The notes under the pieces: model-generated | The model's input: only the letters and a program-made list of their open reading frames with translations | What the model was told of the DNA's origin: nothing | Database searches by the model: none | Origin: Kitasatospora purpeofusca | Lineage (GTDB): Bacteria > Actinomycetota > Actinomycetes > Streptomycetales > Streptomycetaceae | DNA length: 64,000 bases | Direction of reading: 5' to 3' | Assembly: GCF_000718025.1 (NCBI RefSeq) | Contig: NZ_JODS01000037.1 | Location: 1-64,000, forward strand | Translations under genes and position numbers: made by a program | In this document: piece after piece, positions 49,968 through 58,559 of the stretch | How the letters are laid out: each line of letters begins with the position of its first letter | Position numbering within the stretch: position 1 is the stretch's first letter

Positions 49968-51410
49968 TCAGAGGTCCAGGCCGCTGAGGACCATGACCTT
50001 CTCGACGGTGTAGTCGTCCATCGCGTACTTGACGCCCTCACGGCCGACGCCGGAGTCCTTGACGCCGCCGTACGGCATCTGGTCGGCACGGTAGGACGGC
50101 GCGTCGCCGATGATCACACCGCCGACCTCCAGCTCCCGGTGGGCGCGGAAGGCGGTCTGCAGGTCGTGCGTGAACACGCCCGCCTGCAGGCCGAACGGCG
50201 AGTTGTTGACGGCGGCGAAGGCCTCGTCCACACCGTCCACCCGGTGCAGCGACAGCACCGGGCCGAACACCTCGCAGGTCGCCAGGATCGCGTCCGCCGG
50301 CAGCTCGGCCAGCACGGTCGGGGCGTAGGTCGCGCCCTCGCGGGTGCCGCCGGCGAGCAGCTTCGCACCCTTGGCCACCGCGTCGTCCACCCAGGACTCG
50401 ACCCGCTTCGCCGCGTTCTCGTCGACCAGCGGGCCGACGTCCGTGGCGTCGTCGTTCGGGTCACCGGTGACCTGGTCGGCGACCTTGGCGACGACCTTCT
50501 CCACCAGCGCGTCGTAGACCGAGGCGTCGGCGATCACACGCTGCACCGAGATGCAGGACTGGCCGCCCTGGTAGTTGGCGAACATCGCGATCCGGGTGGC
50601 CGCCCAGTCCAGGTCCGCCTCGGAGGACCAGTCGGCGAGCACCACGGCCGCGGCGTTGCCGCCCAGCTCCAGGGTGGTGTGCTTGCGCGGCACCGAGTCC
50701 ATGATCTGGTAGCCGACCTTGTCCGAGCCGGTGAAGGAGATCACCGGCAGGCGCGGGTCCTGCACCAGGGCCGGCATCCGGTCGTTCGGGACCGGCAGCA
50801 CGCTCCAGGAACCGGCCGGCAGGTCGGTCTCGGCCAGGATCTCGCCCAGCACCATGGCCGACAGCGGGGTCGCCGGAGCCGGCTTGAGGATGATCGGCGC
50901 GCCGACCGCGATCGCCGGGGCGACCTTGTGCGCGACCAGGTTCAGCGGGAAGTTGAACGGGGCGATGCCCAGCACCACGCCGCGCGGGAAGCGGCGCACC
51001 AGCGCGAAACGGCCCACGCCGCCCGGGTCGGTGTCCAGCCGCATGGTCTCGCCGTTGGTCCGGCGGGCCTCCTCGGCGGCCCAGCGGAACACCGAGACGG
51101 CACGGCCGACCTCGCCGCGGGCCCACTTGATCGGCTTGCCGTTCTCCGCGGTGATCAGCTGGGCGATCTCCTCGGTGCGCTCGGCCAGCCGCCGGGCCAC
51201 GTGGTCCAGGGCGGCGGAACGCACGTGCGCCGGGGTCGCGGCGAACACCGGCAGCGCGGCGACGGCGGCCTCCAGGGCCTCCTCGACCTGCGCCTCGGTG
51301 GGGATGCTCACCTTGCCGACCAGGCGGCCGTCCCAGCTGTTGTGCACCTCGAAGTCGGCGTCGCCGCTCGCCCGGCGGCCGGCCAGCCAGAAATCGTACG
51401 TGGTGGTCAC
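49968..51410 (-). CDS. Aldehyde dehydrogenase, probably succinate-semialdehyde type
   Basis: A 480-residue NAD(P)-dependent aldehyde dehydrogenase with PFNFPLN, the general base Glu248 in LELGGNAA and the nucleophile Cys286 in QGGQSCISVQ. The substrate cannot be fixed by motifs alone. Proximity to a PucR regulator and gabT suggests succinate semialdehyde oxidation (GabD role), completing GABA use to succinate. A general semialdehyde dehydrogenase remains possible. The start is ATG 51410. The divergent or shared promoter region 51411-51562 (152 bp) towards the PucR gene has no gene; both are on the minus strand, so it may be co-transcribed from the PucR gene. Confidence 0.9.
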   Translation of the reverse strand: MTTTYDFWLAGRRASGDADFEVHNSWDGRLVGKVSIPTEAQVEEALEAAVAALPVFAATPAHVRSAALDHVARRLAERTEEIAQLITAENGKPIKWARGEVGRAVSVFRWAAEEARRTNGETMRLDTDPGGVGRFALVRRFPRGVVLGIAPFNFPLNLVAHKVAPAIAVGAPIILKPAPATPLSAMVLGEILAETDLPAGSWSVLPVPNDRMPALVQDPRLPVISFTGSDKVGYQIMDSVPRKHTTLELGGNAAAVVLADWSSEADLDWAATRIAMFANYQGGQSCISVQRVIADASVYDALVEKVVAKVADQVTGDPNDDATDVGPLVDENAAKRVESWVDDAVAKGAKLLAGGTREGATYAPTVLAELPADAILATCEVFGPVLSLHRVDGVDEAFAAVNNSPFGLQAGVFTHDLQTAFRAHRELEVGGVIIGDAPSYRADQMPYGGVKDSGVGREGVKYAMDDYTVEKVMVLSGLDL

Positions 51411-51562
51411 CGTGGTACCGGCCTCTCCTCGTCGTCGTCAGGACCCCACGGACGTGGAGCCGCAATCGAGGGTAGGGCGGCCGACGCGCCGACCGGGTTG
51501 GACACGGAGTAGCGTTCGCCCGCGCGGCCACTCCACCGCGTCCAGCGGGCCGACCGCTGCGG

Positions 51563-53128
51563 CTACTCCTCGCCCGAGCGCAGCGCCAGCCACAGCTCCA
51601 TCCGGACGTCCGTGTCGTCCAGCGACCGGCCCAGCAGCTCCTCGACCCGCCGCATCCGGTACCGCAGGGTGTGCCGGTGCACCCCGAGATCGGCCGCCGC
51701 CGCGTCCCACTGCCCGTGCCGCGACAGCCACGCCCGCAACGAGGCCACCAGATCGCCGCGCGCCGTCCGGTCGTGCTCCCGCAGCGGCCGCAGCAGCCCC
51801 TCGGCGAAGGCCGTCACGGCGTCCTCCCCGAGCAGCGGCAGCAGCGAGCCCGCGCCGACCTCCTCGTGGTCCACCGAGCGGCGCCCACCGCGCAGCGCCA
51901 CCGCCAGCGCCCGCTCGGCCTGCGCGTGCGCCGTCCCGGCGTCCTCCAGCGCGGCCGGCGCCGACACACCCAGCGACAGGCCCTCGTGCTCCTCCACCAC
52001 ACCCAGGCAGGCCCGGTGCACCGCGCCGTTGTCCAGCGCCAGCACCATCAGCCGCGGCCCGTGCGCTCCGTCCTCCCGCGCCACCAGCAGCTTCTCGCCG
52101 ACCCGCGAACCCGCCTGCTCGGCCCGGTCGCCCAGCTCGCCCAGCGACTCCCCGGCGTCCACCCCCTGGCCGGCCCCGGCCACCAGCACCCGGACCGTGC
52201 CCTCCGGCAGCCCGCCGAACAGGCCCGCCGCCACCAGCCGCGCCGTCGCCACCTCCCCGGCCAGCACCATCCGCAGCAGCGCCGCGCCCATCCGCTCCTC
52301 GGCCTGCCGCAGCTCCCGCGACCGCTCCAGGGTCAGCGTCAGCAGCGCCACCGCCGCGTTCAGCACATACCGCTCGGTCGGCGTGATCCGGTCCTCGGTG
52401 CCCACCGCCAGGAACCCGCGCGCCCGCCGGTCCGCCCCCAGTGACTGGACCACCACGTAGTCCTCGTCCGCCGTGTCTATCCCGGGCGCCCGGCCCTGCA
52501 GCGCGGCACTCGACGGCGCCGGACGCCGCCGCAGCCGGTCCACCTCCGCCGCCAGCCGACCGGCCCGCCGCGCCGCCCAGTCCGGCGCCACCACCGACAG
52601 CGCGCCCGAACCGTCGTACAACGCCGCCCAGCCGCCCAGCCGGGCCGCCAGCCGGCGCACCACCGCCGTGGTGCCGTCCTTGCCCAGCGCGGCCCGGGTC
52701 AGCTCCTCCTGCGCCTCGAAGCTGGTCGTCACCGCCTCGTACTGCTCGGCCGCCAGCGCCGCCGACACCACCTTGCTGATCGCGATGAACGGCGTCGGCT
52801 CCGGCACCCGCAGCAGCGGCAGCCCGCGCTGCGCCGCCGCGTCCACCAGCGGCTGCGGCACCTCCGTGTGCGACAGCCCCACCCCGAGCCCCAGCCCGAC
52901 CACCCCCGCGTCGGCCAGCCGGTGCACGTACGCCTGCAGCCGGGCGGCCGTGCGGCCCAGCTTGATACCGGTGGTGAGCAGCAGCTCACCGCCTTCGAGG
53001 AAGGGCGTCGGGTCGTCCAGCTCACTGGTGTGCACCCAGCGGACCGGCCGCTCCAGGTGGTCCGCACCGGCGAGGACCGTCAGATGGAGCGAGGTGTTGC
53101 GGACGACGGAGGCAAGTGTGGGGGGCAT
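51563..53128 (-). CDS. PucR-family transcriptional regulator
   Basis: The 521-residue product has an N-terminal PucR-like sensor domain (PPTLASVVRNTSLHLTVLAG, ELLLTTG) and a C-terminal helix-turn-helix of the PucR/CdaR type: DAAAADLGVHRHTLRYRMRRVEELLG. The middle contains a GGDEF-like fold found in this family. In Streptomyces, PucR-type proteins control purine or amine/GABA catabolism. Its place before the aldehyde dehydrogenase and near gabT suggests control of those genes. The start is ATG 53128 (GAAGGTG upstream); an extension to 53206 is arginine-rich and unlikely. The 148 bp to the next gene contain a short hairpin only. Confidence 0.92.
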   Translation of the reverse strand: MPPTLASVVRNTSLHLTVLAGADHLERPVRWVHTSELDDPTPFLEGGELLLTTGIKLGRTAARLQAYVHRLADAGVVGLGLGVGLSHTEVPQPLVDAAAQRGLPLLRVPEPTPFIAISKVVSAALAAEQYEAVTTSFEAQEELTRAALGKDGTTAVVRRLAARLGGWAALYDGSGALSVVAPDWAARRAGRLAAEVDRLRRRPAPSSAALQGRAPGIDTADEDYVVVQSLGADRRARGFLAVGTEDRITPTERYVLNAAVALLTLTLERSRELRQAEERMGAALLRMVLAGEVATARLVAAGLFGGLPEGTVRVLVAGAGQGVDAGESLGELGDRAEQAGSRVGEKLLVAREDGAHGPRLMVLALDNGAVHRACLGVVEEHEGLSLGVSAPAALEDAGTAHAQAERALAVALRGGRRSVDHEEVGAGSLLPLLGEDAVTAFAEGLLRPLREHDRTARGDLVASLRAWLSRHGQWDAAAADLGVHRHTLRYRMRRVEELLGRSLDDTDVRMELWLALRSGEE

Positions 53129-53276
53129 GGCACCTTCGGGGGAGCGACGCGACCGCGCCGTTGCGGCCGGGCGGGGGGAGAGCCGGGAGTCCAGGGGGAT
53201 CCCCACTTCTCATTATGGACGCTCCGGACAACCGGCACTGCCGAATCCACCTCCGAGGCGAGCTTCGGGGCCCGCC

Positions 53277-55340
53277 TCAGCCCCGGAGGTCCACCAGCAG
53301 CGGCGGCACCTGCTCCCCCGACACCGCCGTCAGCGACACCACCGCGTGCCCCGCCGGCAGGGCGTGCGCCAGGTCCGAGGGCGACCAGCGCAGCCGCTCC
53401 ACCTCCCGGGTGGTCACCGACTCCGTCTGCGCCGTCGTCCCCGACAGCGCCTTGCGCCCCAGCCGCCCGGCCCGCCGCACGATGCCGCCCGAGGTGTCCG
53501 GGGCCAGCGTCACCGCCGTCTCGCGGACCAGATGGGTGCCCCAGGCCTCCGAGAACAGCTTCCCGTCCCACGGCGCGATGCCCGGGAACGCGGCCCGGCA
53601 GCCCACCGCCCCGAACAGCGGAGCCCGCAGCGCCTCCGGCAGGTCCACCAGCGTGCGCAGCAGCAGCACCACCCCGGCGTTCGCCCCGCGCAGCCGCTGC
53701 AGACCGCGCACGATCCCGGCGTCCAGCGCCGCCGAGGCGTCGTCCACCACCAGGCCCGCGAACAGCGAGCGGTCCCCGCGCGACCCGGCCGCCTGCACGA
53801 ACTGCCCCACCAGCAGGCGCGACAGCATCCGCGCCGCCTCCGGGTGGCTGCGCTCCGGCAGCTTCACCCGCACCCGCAGCGGATGGTCCAGCACCCGCAT
53901 CGCGAACGGCGGCCGGCCCGTGCCGTCGGTCGCGAACGCCCCCTCGAAGGCCGGCCGGTCCAGCAGCGCCAGCCGGTCCGCCAGCAGCGCGCCCGGATCG
54001 TCCGCCCGGCCGCGCTGGTGCTCCCGGTGCTCCAGGTCCCGCTCGAAGGAGCCCAGCCGCTCCGCCGCCCGCAGCCCCTTCACCAGGGCCTCCAAGGACT
54101 CCGGCTCACCGGCCAGCAGCGCCCGCAGCTCGCGCACGCCCGGGTAGCGGCCGAACGCGGCGTGGAACGGGGCGACCATCTGCTGCAGGGCCGTCCGGGC
54201 GGTCTCGGCGCGTGCCGTCAGCTCGTCCGGCAGCAGCGCCTCGGCCAGCCGGGCCGCCGCCTCGTCCGGATCCTGGGCCGCGCCGTAGAGGTCCAGCCCG
54301 TAGCGGGACGCGGGGTCGCCCGGGGCGATCACCACGTCGTACCAGGCGTCCGGCCCCAGGTCGGCGTCCGCCGCCCCGATCACCACCGCGCACGCCGTCC
54401 CGGCCAGCGCCTGCAGGCACAGCGCCTCGGCCACCGGACGGGCCAGCCGCGCCGTCTTCCCCGTCCCGGCCGGGCCCACCGCCAGCAGCGAGGTGCCCAG
54501 CACCACCGGGTCCAGCGCGAAACCGGCCGACCGGTGGGTCAGCGGGTTCTTCGGCACGTCCTGCGCGGTACCGAGCCGCACCTGGCCCAGCAGCAGGTCG
54601 TGCCGCTCCGCCCGGCCCGGCAGCTCGCGCGCCTCCGAGGGGTGCGCGAACGCGGCGGCGCCGCGCAGCGACACCTGCTCGACGAAGGCCGGCAGGAAGG
54701 CCGGGTCGGCCTGGGCCGACTCCCAGGCCCGCCGGATCCGCACGTAGTCGACGTCCCCGACCGCCTCACCGTCCAGCCGACCGGCCGCGACGCCCGCGCC
54801 GCCCTGCCGCAGCACCGCCCACGGATCCCGCCGCCGGGCCGCCTCCGACTGCTCCTCCTCGGCGGCGGGCACCTCCTCCGTCACCGTCCGCGACAGCAGC
54901 GGCAGGGCGTAGCGCCGCCACACCTCCGGCCAGCGGCCCATCCGGCCGAAGACCTTGATGACGACGGCGAGGACAAGGGCATTGACCGACAGTCCCACCA
55001 CCGTGACCGCGGTCGAGGAAGGATGGTCCACCCATACGGTGAGGACAATGACGCGCAGCGCGAGCTGCGTCCCGTAGACAAAGGCCAGCCACCCCACCAC
55101 CGCGTTCAGCCCCGCCCGCAGCAGCAGCGGCCAGGTGGGGACCTTGGCGGCCTCCGCCCGGTCGGGGTCGAGCTGCCGGTGGTCCTGGCGGAAGACGCCC
55201 GGGTCGGCCTCGGGCCGCGGGGCCGAGGCCCAGGCGGCGAGGTCGAAGGGCACGCGGGCCGGGGGACGCGGGTGCGGCATCGGGGTGCGGGGGGTGGCGG
55301 TGGTCCGCTCGTCGTGGCTGCGTGCCCCGTCCAGTCCCAT
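53277..55340 (-). CDS. TraG/VirD4-like membrane ATPase of unknown role
   Basis: A 687-residue protein with two predicted membrane helices (about 76-105 and 110-132) after a proline-rich tail, then a cytoplasmic ATPase domain. Walker A is GPAGTGKT (289-296, Lys295); Walker B is LFAGLVVDDASAAL. The layout (two N-terminal helices, a P-loop and GTSLLAVGP before it) resembles type IV coupling proteins/HerA-FtsK ATPases. No relaxase, pilus or conjugation gene is near. It lies between the PucR regulator and the divergent gabT. Streptomycete relatives are annotated only as ATP/GTP-binding proteins. ATG 55280 is an alternative start. The function is not known; a role in DNA or protein transfer is possible but unsupported by neighbours. 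Confidence 0.82.
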   Translation of the reverse strand: MGLDGARSHDERTTATPRTPMPHPRPPARVPFDLAAWASAPRPEADPGVFRQDHRQLDPDRAEAAKVPTWPLLLRAGLNAVVGWLAFVYGTQLALRVIVLTVWVDHPSSTAVTVVGLSVNALVLAVVIKVFGRMGRWPEVWRRYALPLLSRTVTEEVPAAEEEQSEAARRRDPWAVLRQGGAGVAAGRLDGEAVGDVDYVRIRRAWESAQADPAFLPAFVEQVSLRGAAAFAHPSEARELPGRAERHDLLLGQVRLGTAQDVPKNPLTHRSAGFALDPVVLGTSLLAVGPAGTGKTARLARPVAEALCLQALAGTACAVVIGAADADLGPDAWYDVVIAPGDPASRYGLDLYGAAQDPDEAAARLAEALLPDELTARAETARTALQQMVAPFHAAFGRYPGVRELRALLAGEPESLEALVKGLRAAERLGSFERDLEHREHQRGRADDPGALLADRLALLDRPAFEGAFATDGTGRPPFAMRVLDHPLRVRVKLPERSHPEAARMLSRLLVGQFVQAAGSRGDRSLFAGLVVDDASAALDAGIVRGLQRLRGANAGVVLLLRTLVDLPEALRAPLFGAVGCRAAFPGIAPWDGKLFSEAWGTHLVRETAVTLAPDTSGGIVRRAGRLGRKALSGTTAQTESVTTREVERLRWSPSDLAHALPAGHAVVSLTAVSGEQVPPLLVDLRG

Positions 55341-55580
55341 CTACGGCCCCGTTCCCTCGCCCGCCGGCCCGACCGCCGTCGGTGCCGCCCATACCCATGC
55401 CACCGCCCCGGCGACACGCCCGCGCTCAATGTAGTGGAGCGGAGCCTCCCGGTAGCGGCTCCGTCCGGGCTGGCCGCCCCGGACAAGTCGGACGGCCCAG
55501 TGCTACCGAGTGGCGCATGCCTGCCCGGGGAACGCCCCCGTAGCCTGCGAACTACCGAGCCGAGAAGTCTGGAGAAACCC
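55341..55580. promoter_or_regulatory. Divergent control region of gabT and the TraG-like gene
   Basis: CGGAGCC (55440-55446) and GGCTCCG (55457-55463) form a 7-bp dyad. CTACCGAG occurs twice in direct repeat (55503-55510 and 55552-55559), the second 22 bp before the gabT start. GGAGA is the gabT ribosome-binding site. These may be regulator sites, for example for the PucR protein. That link is inferred from position only. Confidence 0.4.
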
Positions 55581-56936
55581 ATGAGCGCCGCAACGCCGCT
55601 CCCGCAGGAGCGCCGCCTGGTCACCGCGATCCCCGGTCCGAAGTCGCAGGAGCTGCAGGCCCGCAAGCTGGGTGCGGTGGCGGCCGGCGTCGGCACCACC
55701 CTGCCGGTGTACGTGTCCCGCGCCAACGGCGGCGTGCTGGAGGACGTGGACGGCAACTCGCTGATCGACTTCGGCTCCGGCATCGCCGTGACCAATGTCG
55801 GCAACAGCGCCGAGGCCGTGGTGGCCAAGGCCTCCGAGCAGCTCGCCGCCTTCACGCACACCTGTTTCATGGTGACCCCGTACGAGGGCTACGTCGCCGT
55901 CGCCGAGCAGCTCAACGAGCTGACCCCGGGCGACCACGACAAGCGGACCGCCCTGTTCAACTCGGGCGCCGAGGCGGTCGAGAACGCGGTGAAGATCGCC
56001 CGCGCGTACACCAAGCGCACCGCCGTCGTGGTGTTCGACCACGGCTACCACGGCCGCACCAACCTCACCATGGGCATGACGGCGAAGAACATGCCGTACA
56101 AGCAGGGCTTCGGTCCGTTCGCCCCCGAGGTCCACCGGGTGCCGGTGGCCTACCCCTACCGCTGGCTGACCGGTGCCGAGAACTGCGCCGCCGAGGCCGC
56201 CGCGCAGGCGATCGACCTCATCAACAAGCAGATCGGCGCCGAGAACGTCGCCGCGATCGTCATCGAGCCGATCCAGGGCGAGGGCGGCTTCATCGAGCCG
56301 GCCAAGGGCTTCCTGCCGGCCATCGTCGAGTACGCGAAGGCGAACGGCATCGTCTTCGTCGCGGACGAGATCCAGACCGGCTTCTGCCGCACCGGCCAGT
56401 GGTTCGCCTGTGACGACGAGGGCATCGTCCCGGACCTCATCACCACCGCCAAGGGCATCGCCGGCGGTCTGCCGCTGGCCGCGGTGACCGGTCGCGCCGA
56501 GATCATGGACGCGGCGCACGCCGGCGGCCTGGGCGGCACCTACGGCGGCAACCCGGTGGCCTGCGCGGCCGCGCTGGGTTCCATCGAGACCATGAAGGAG
56601 CTGGACCTCAACGGCAAGGCGCAGCGGATCGGCGAGGTCATGCTGGGCCGCCTGCGGGCGATCCAGGAGAAGTACGCCGACTCCGACCGGGTCCGCGTCG
56701 GCGAGGTCCGCGGCCGCGGCGCGATGATCGCCGTCGAGCTGGTCAAGCCGGGCGGCAAGGAGCCGCACCCGGAGGCCACCGCGGCGATCGCCAAGGCCTG
56801 CCACGCCGAGGGCCTGGTCGTGCTGACCGCCGGCACCTACGGCAACGTGCTGCGCTTCCTGCCGCCGCTGGTCATGCCGGAGCACCTGCTGAACGAGGGC
56901 CTGGACATCATCGAGGGCGCCTTCGCCACCGTCTGA
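55581..56936 (+). CDS. gabT: 4-aminobutyrate aminotransferase
   Basis: GabT moves the amino group of GABA to 2-oxoglutarate, giving succinate semialdehyde. The 451-residue class III PLP aminotransferase has FNSGAEAVENAVKIAR, DHGYHGRTNLTMGMT, EPIQGEGGF, Asp262 in ADEIQTGF and the PLP lysine Lys291 in TTAKGIAGGLPLA. The start is ATG 55581 with GGAGA five bases upstream; the long open frame further upstream overlaps the TraG-like and PucR genes and is not real. The aldehyde dehydrogenase at 49968 would take the product. A terminator follows at 56999. Confidence 0.95.
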   Translation: MSAATPLPQERRLVTAIPGPKSQELQARKLGAVAAGVGTTLPVYVSRANGGVLEDVDGNSLIDFGSGIAVTNVGNSAEAVVAKASEQLAAFTHTCFMVTPYEGYVAVAEQLNELTPGDHDKRTALFNSGAEAVENAVKIARAYTKRTAVVVFDHGYHGRTNLTMGMTAKNMPYKQGFGPFAPEVHRVPVAYPYRWLTGAENCAAEAAAQAIDLINKQIGAENVAAIVIEPIQGEGGFIEPAKGFLPAIVEYAKANGIVFVADEIQTGFCRTGQWFACDDEGIVPDLITTAKGIAGGLPLAAVTGRAEIMDAAHAGGLGGTYGGNPVACAAALGSIETMKELDLNGKAQRIGEVMLGRLRAIQEKYADSDRVRVGEVRGRGAMIAVELVKPGGKEPHPEATAAIAKACHAEGLVVLTAGTYGNVLRFLPPLVMPEHLLNEGLDIIEGAFATV

Positions 56937-56998
56937 TCCGGCCCGCGGCCCCGGGGCCGCGCCCGAAGACCCGCCGGAGGGATGTCCGGACAGCGCCG

Positions 56999-57034
56999 AA
57001 CGGCCCGTGGGGACCTCAGTCCCCGCGGGCCGTT
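56999..57034 (+). terminator. Terminator downstream of gabT
   Basis: AACGGCCCGTGGGGAC (56999-57014) and GTCCCCGCGGGCCGTT (57019-57034): 16 bp with one wobble pair and a CTCA loop, followed by GGGTTTC. 62 bp past the gabT stop. Confidence 0.88.
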
Positions 57035-57140
57035 GGGTTTCGAACCCGGTGTGACGCCCCCGGCGCGGACGGTGAAGATGGTGTGCGGAATCGCTGAAGC
57101 TCCTCGGCCGCGCAAGGACCTTGACGTAGTGTCATCACAG

Positions 57141-58031
57141 ATGGACAGCGAGCCCCAGCCATGGGCGGAGCCGTCCGCGGCGTCGCCCCAGGGGGCGGCT
57201 CCGCGCGAGGGCCGCGAGGACAACCAGGCCGTCCCGTACGGGGCGGTGCACACCGAAAGCCGATCGACCGGCCGTCCGGCCCACACCCCCCGGGACGCAC
57301 GGAACGGCGATCATCAGGGCCGCCCCGGAGCTCTCCCCCCTGCTCCGGGGCGGCTGCCTCGCGTCCTCGCCCGGCCCGCGGTGCCGGCGGTCCTGGTCCT
57401 GGTGCTCCTGCTGGTGTCCTGGCAGGTCGCCGTGGACGGACCGCTGCTGGAGCTGGACAACTGGACCCGGCACGCCGTCCGGGAGACCCGGCACGCGCTG
57501 CACAGCACTCTGCTCAACCACCTCGGCAAGGCGTTCTCCGACCTGGGCGGCGGCTCGGTGGCGGTGCCGGTACTGCTGCTGGGCGGGGCGGTCGCGGCCC
57601 GGCGGGAGTTCCGGGCCGGGTTCGCCCGGTGGTGGCTGCCGGTGCCGGTGGCGGTGCTGACGGCCGCGCTGATCCCGCTGCTGGTGGTGCCGGCGAAGGC
57701 CTGGTTCGCCCGGCCCGGCCCGTTCGGGCTGCCGCTCGCGGCGGACCAGTGGGGCTGGTACCCGTCCGGCCACACCGCGACCGCCACGCTCGGGTACGGG
57801 GTGGCGGCCCTGCTGCTGGCGCGGACGGCCGCGCCGCGCGGGCGGCGGGCGCTCGCCGCGGCGGCGACGCTACTGGCCGTGGGTGTCGGACTGGGGCTGG
57901 TGTGGAGCGACTACCACTGGCTGCTGGACGTGGTGGCCAGCTGGTGCCTGGGCGGCCTGGTCCTGTGGACGCTGGCCCGGTGGCCGCTCACCGGCCGCCC
58001 GTCCGCGCCCCGACGGCGCCCGGGGCGCTGA
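57141..58031 (+). CDS. PAP2-family phosphatase (membrane)
   Basis: The 296-residue product has a hydrophilic proline-rich N-terminus (about 75 residues), then about six hydrophobic helices. PAP2 motif 1 is KAWFARPGP, motif 2 is YPSGHTATA and motif 3 is represented by SDYHWLLDVVAS. The usual Ser-Arg pair ahead of the motif 3 histidine is not seen (GLVWSDYHWLLD), so that motif is incomplete. Such enzymes remove phosphate from lipids like phosphatidic acid or undecaprenyl diphosphate. I start at ATG 57141; upstream in-frame codons to 56982 would run through the gabT terminator. The next gene is convergent, 42 bp away. Confidence 0.85.
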   Translation: MDSEPQPWAEPSAASPQGAAPREGREDNQAVPYGAVHTESRSTGRPAHTPRDARNGDHQGRPGALPPAPGRLPRVLARPAVPAVLVLVLLLVSWQVAVDGPLLELDNWTRHAVRETRHALHSTLLNHLGKAFSDLGGGSVAVPVLLLGGAVAARREFRAGFARWWLPVPVAVLTAALIPLLVVPAKAWFARPGPFGLPLAADQWGWYPSGHTATATLGYGVAALLLARTAAPRGRRALAAAATLLAVGVGLGLVWSDYHWLLDVVASWCLGGLVLWTLARWPLTGRPSAPRRRPGR

Positions 58032-58073
58032 GGCCCCGGGCCCGGGCAGGGAACGCCGGGCCGTCCGGAGGGA

Positions 58074-58412
58074 TCAGCCCTCGGCCGGCTCCTCCTCGTT
58101 GCGGTGGACGTGGCCGGCCTCGCCGTTGTCACGGCGCCACTCGACGACCAGTTCGTCGCGGGCGCCGAAGCGGACCAGGTGGCGGCCGACCACGTCCTCC
58201 AGTCCGGGCAGGTTCTCGGTCTCGCCCTCGACGGCGAGCAGCAGCGCGTCGGGGGTGGCCTCCAGCGTGGCGGTGCCGGCGCCGAAGACGAGGGTGCCGC
58301 GGCCGGTCTCCTCGGACCAGTCGGCCTTGATCTTGCGCCCCATGTGGGCGGCGAGCTGCTTGGCGTAGCGAGCGGAACGGTCGGTGGCGACGCGGGCTTC
58401 GGAGCGGGGCAC
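58074..58412 (-). CDS. DUF2218 family protein
   Basis: A 112-residue protein (SEARVATDRSARYAKQLAAH ... EDVVGRHLVRF) matching DUF2218, a small family often found near siderophore and iron-uptake genes. Nothing in the sequence gives a reaction. The start is GTG 58412 with GGAGGG four bases upstream. A palindrome TTAGGGTGCCCTCA lies 28-41 bp upstream. It is divergent from the MarR regulator gene, suggesting regulation by MarR or by iron; no siderophore gene is in the window. Confidence 0.85.
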   Translation of the reverse strand: MPRSEARVATDRSARYAKQLAAHMGRKIKADWSEETGRGTLVFGAGTATLEATPDALLLAVEGETENLPGLEDVVGRHLVRFGARDELVVEWRRDNGEAGHVHRNEEEPAEG

Positions 58413-58439
58413 GGGCCCTCCAGGATCAGGGGAGGGAAC

Positions 58440-58453
58440 TTAGGGTGCCCTCA
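58440..58453. promoter_or_regulatory. Palindrome upstream of DUF2218, candidate operator
   Basis: TTAGGG, TG, CCCTCA: a 14-bp near-palindrome with one mismatch. It shares TTAGG and the CTCAC tail with the streptomycete iron box, but matches that 19-bp consensus only partly (about 12 positions by eye). Confidence 0.35.
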
Positions 58454-58479
58454 CTCGCCGCCTACGCTAACCCAGATAC

Positions 58480-58492
58480 TGAGTCTTACTCA
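58480..58492. promoter_or_regulatory. TGAGT-N3-ACTCA dyad, candidate MarR operator
   Basis: TGAGTCTTACTCA: perfect 5-bp arms with a 3-bp spacer, in an AT-rich spot between the divergent DUF2218 and MarR genes, 68 bp before the MarR start. Autoregulation is inferred from position. Confidence 0.4.
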
Positions 58493-58559
58493 ACATTTTT
58501 CCGGGCGCCCCCGGAACGGCCGATACCCTTGGTCGAACACCTGCCGAGGAGAGCCGCCC

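Noticed and set aside
53277..55340. Remnant of an integrated conjugative element
   Set aside because: No integrase, relaxase, attachment-site repeat or other transfer gene is visible nearby, and the codon use matches the host.
52473..56936. A 1487-codon version of gabT
   Set aside because: Everything before 55581 is antisense to the PucR and TraG-like genes. A good ribosome-binding site precedes ATG 55581.
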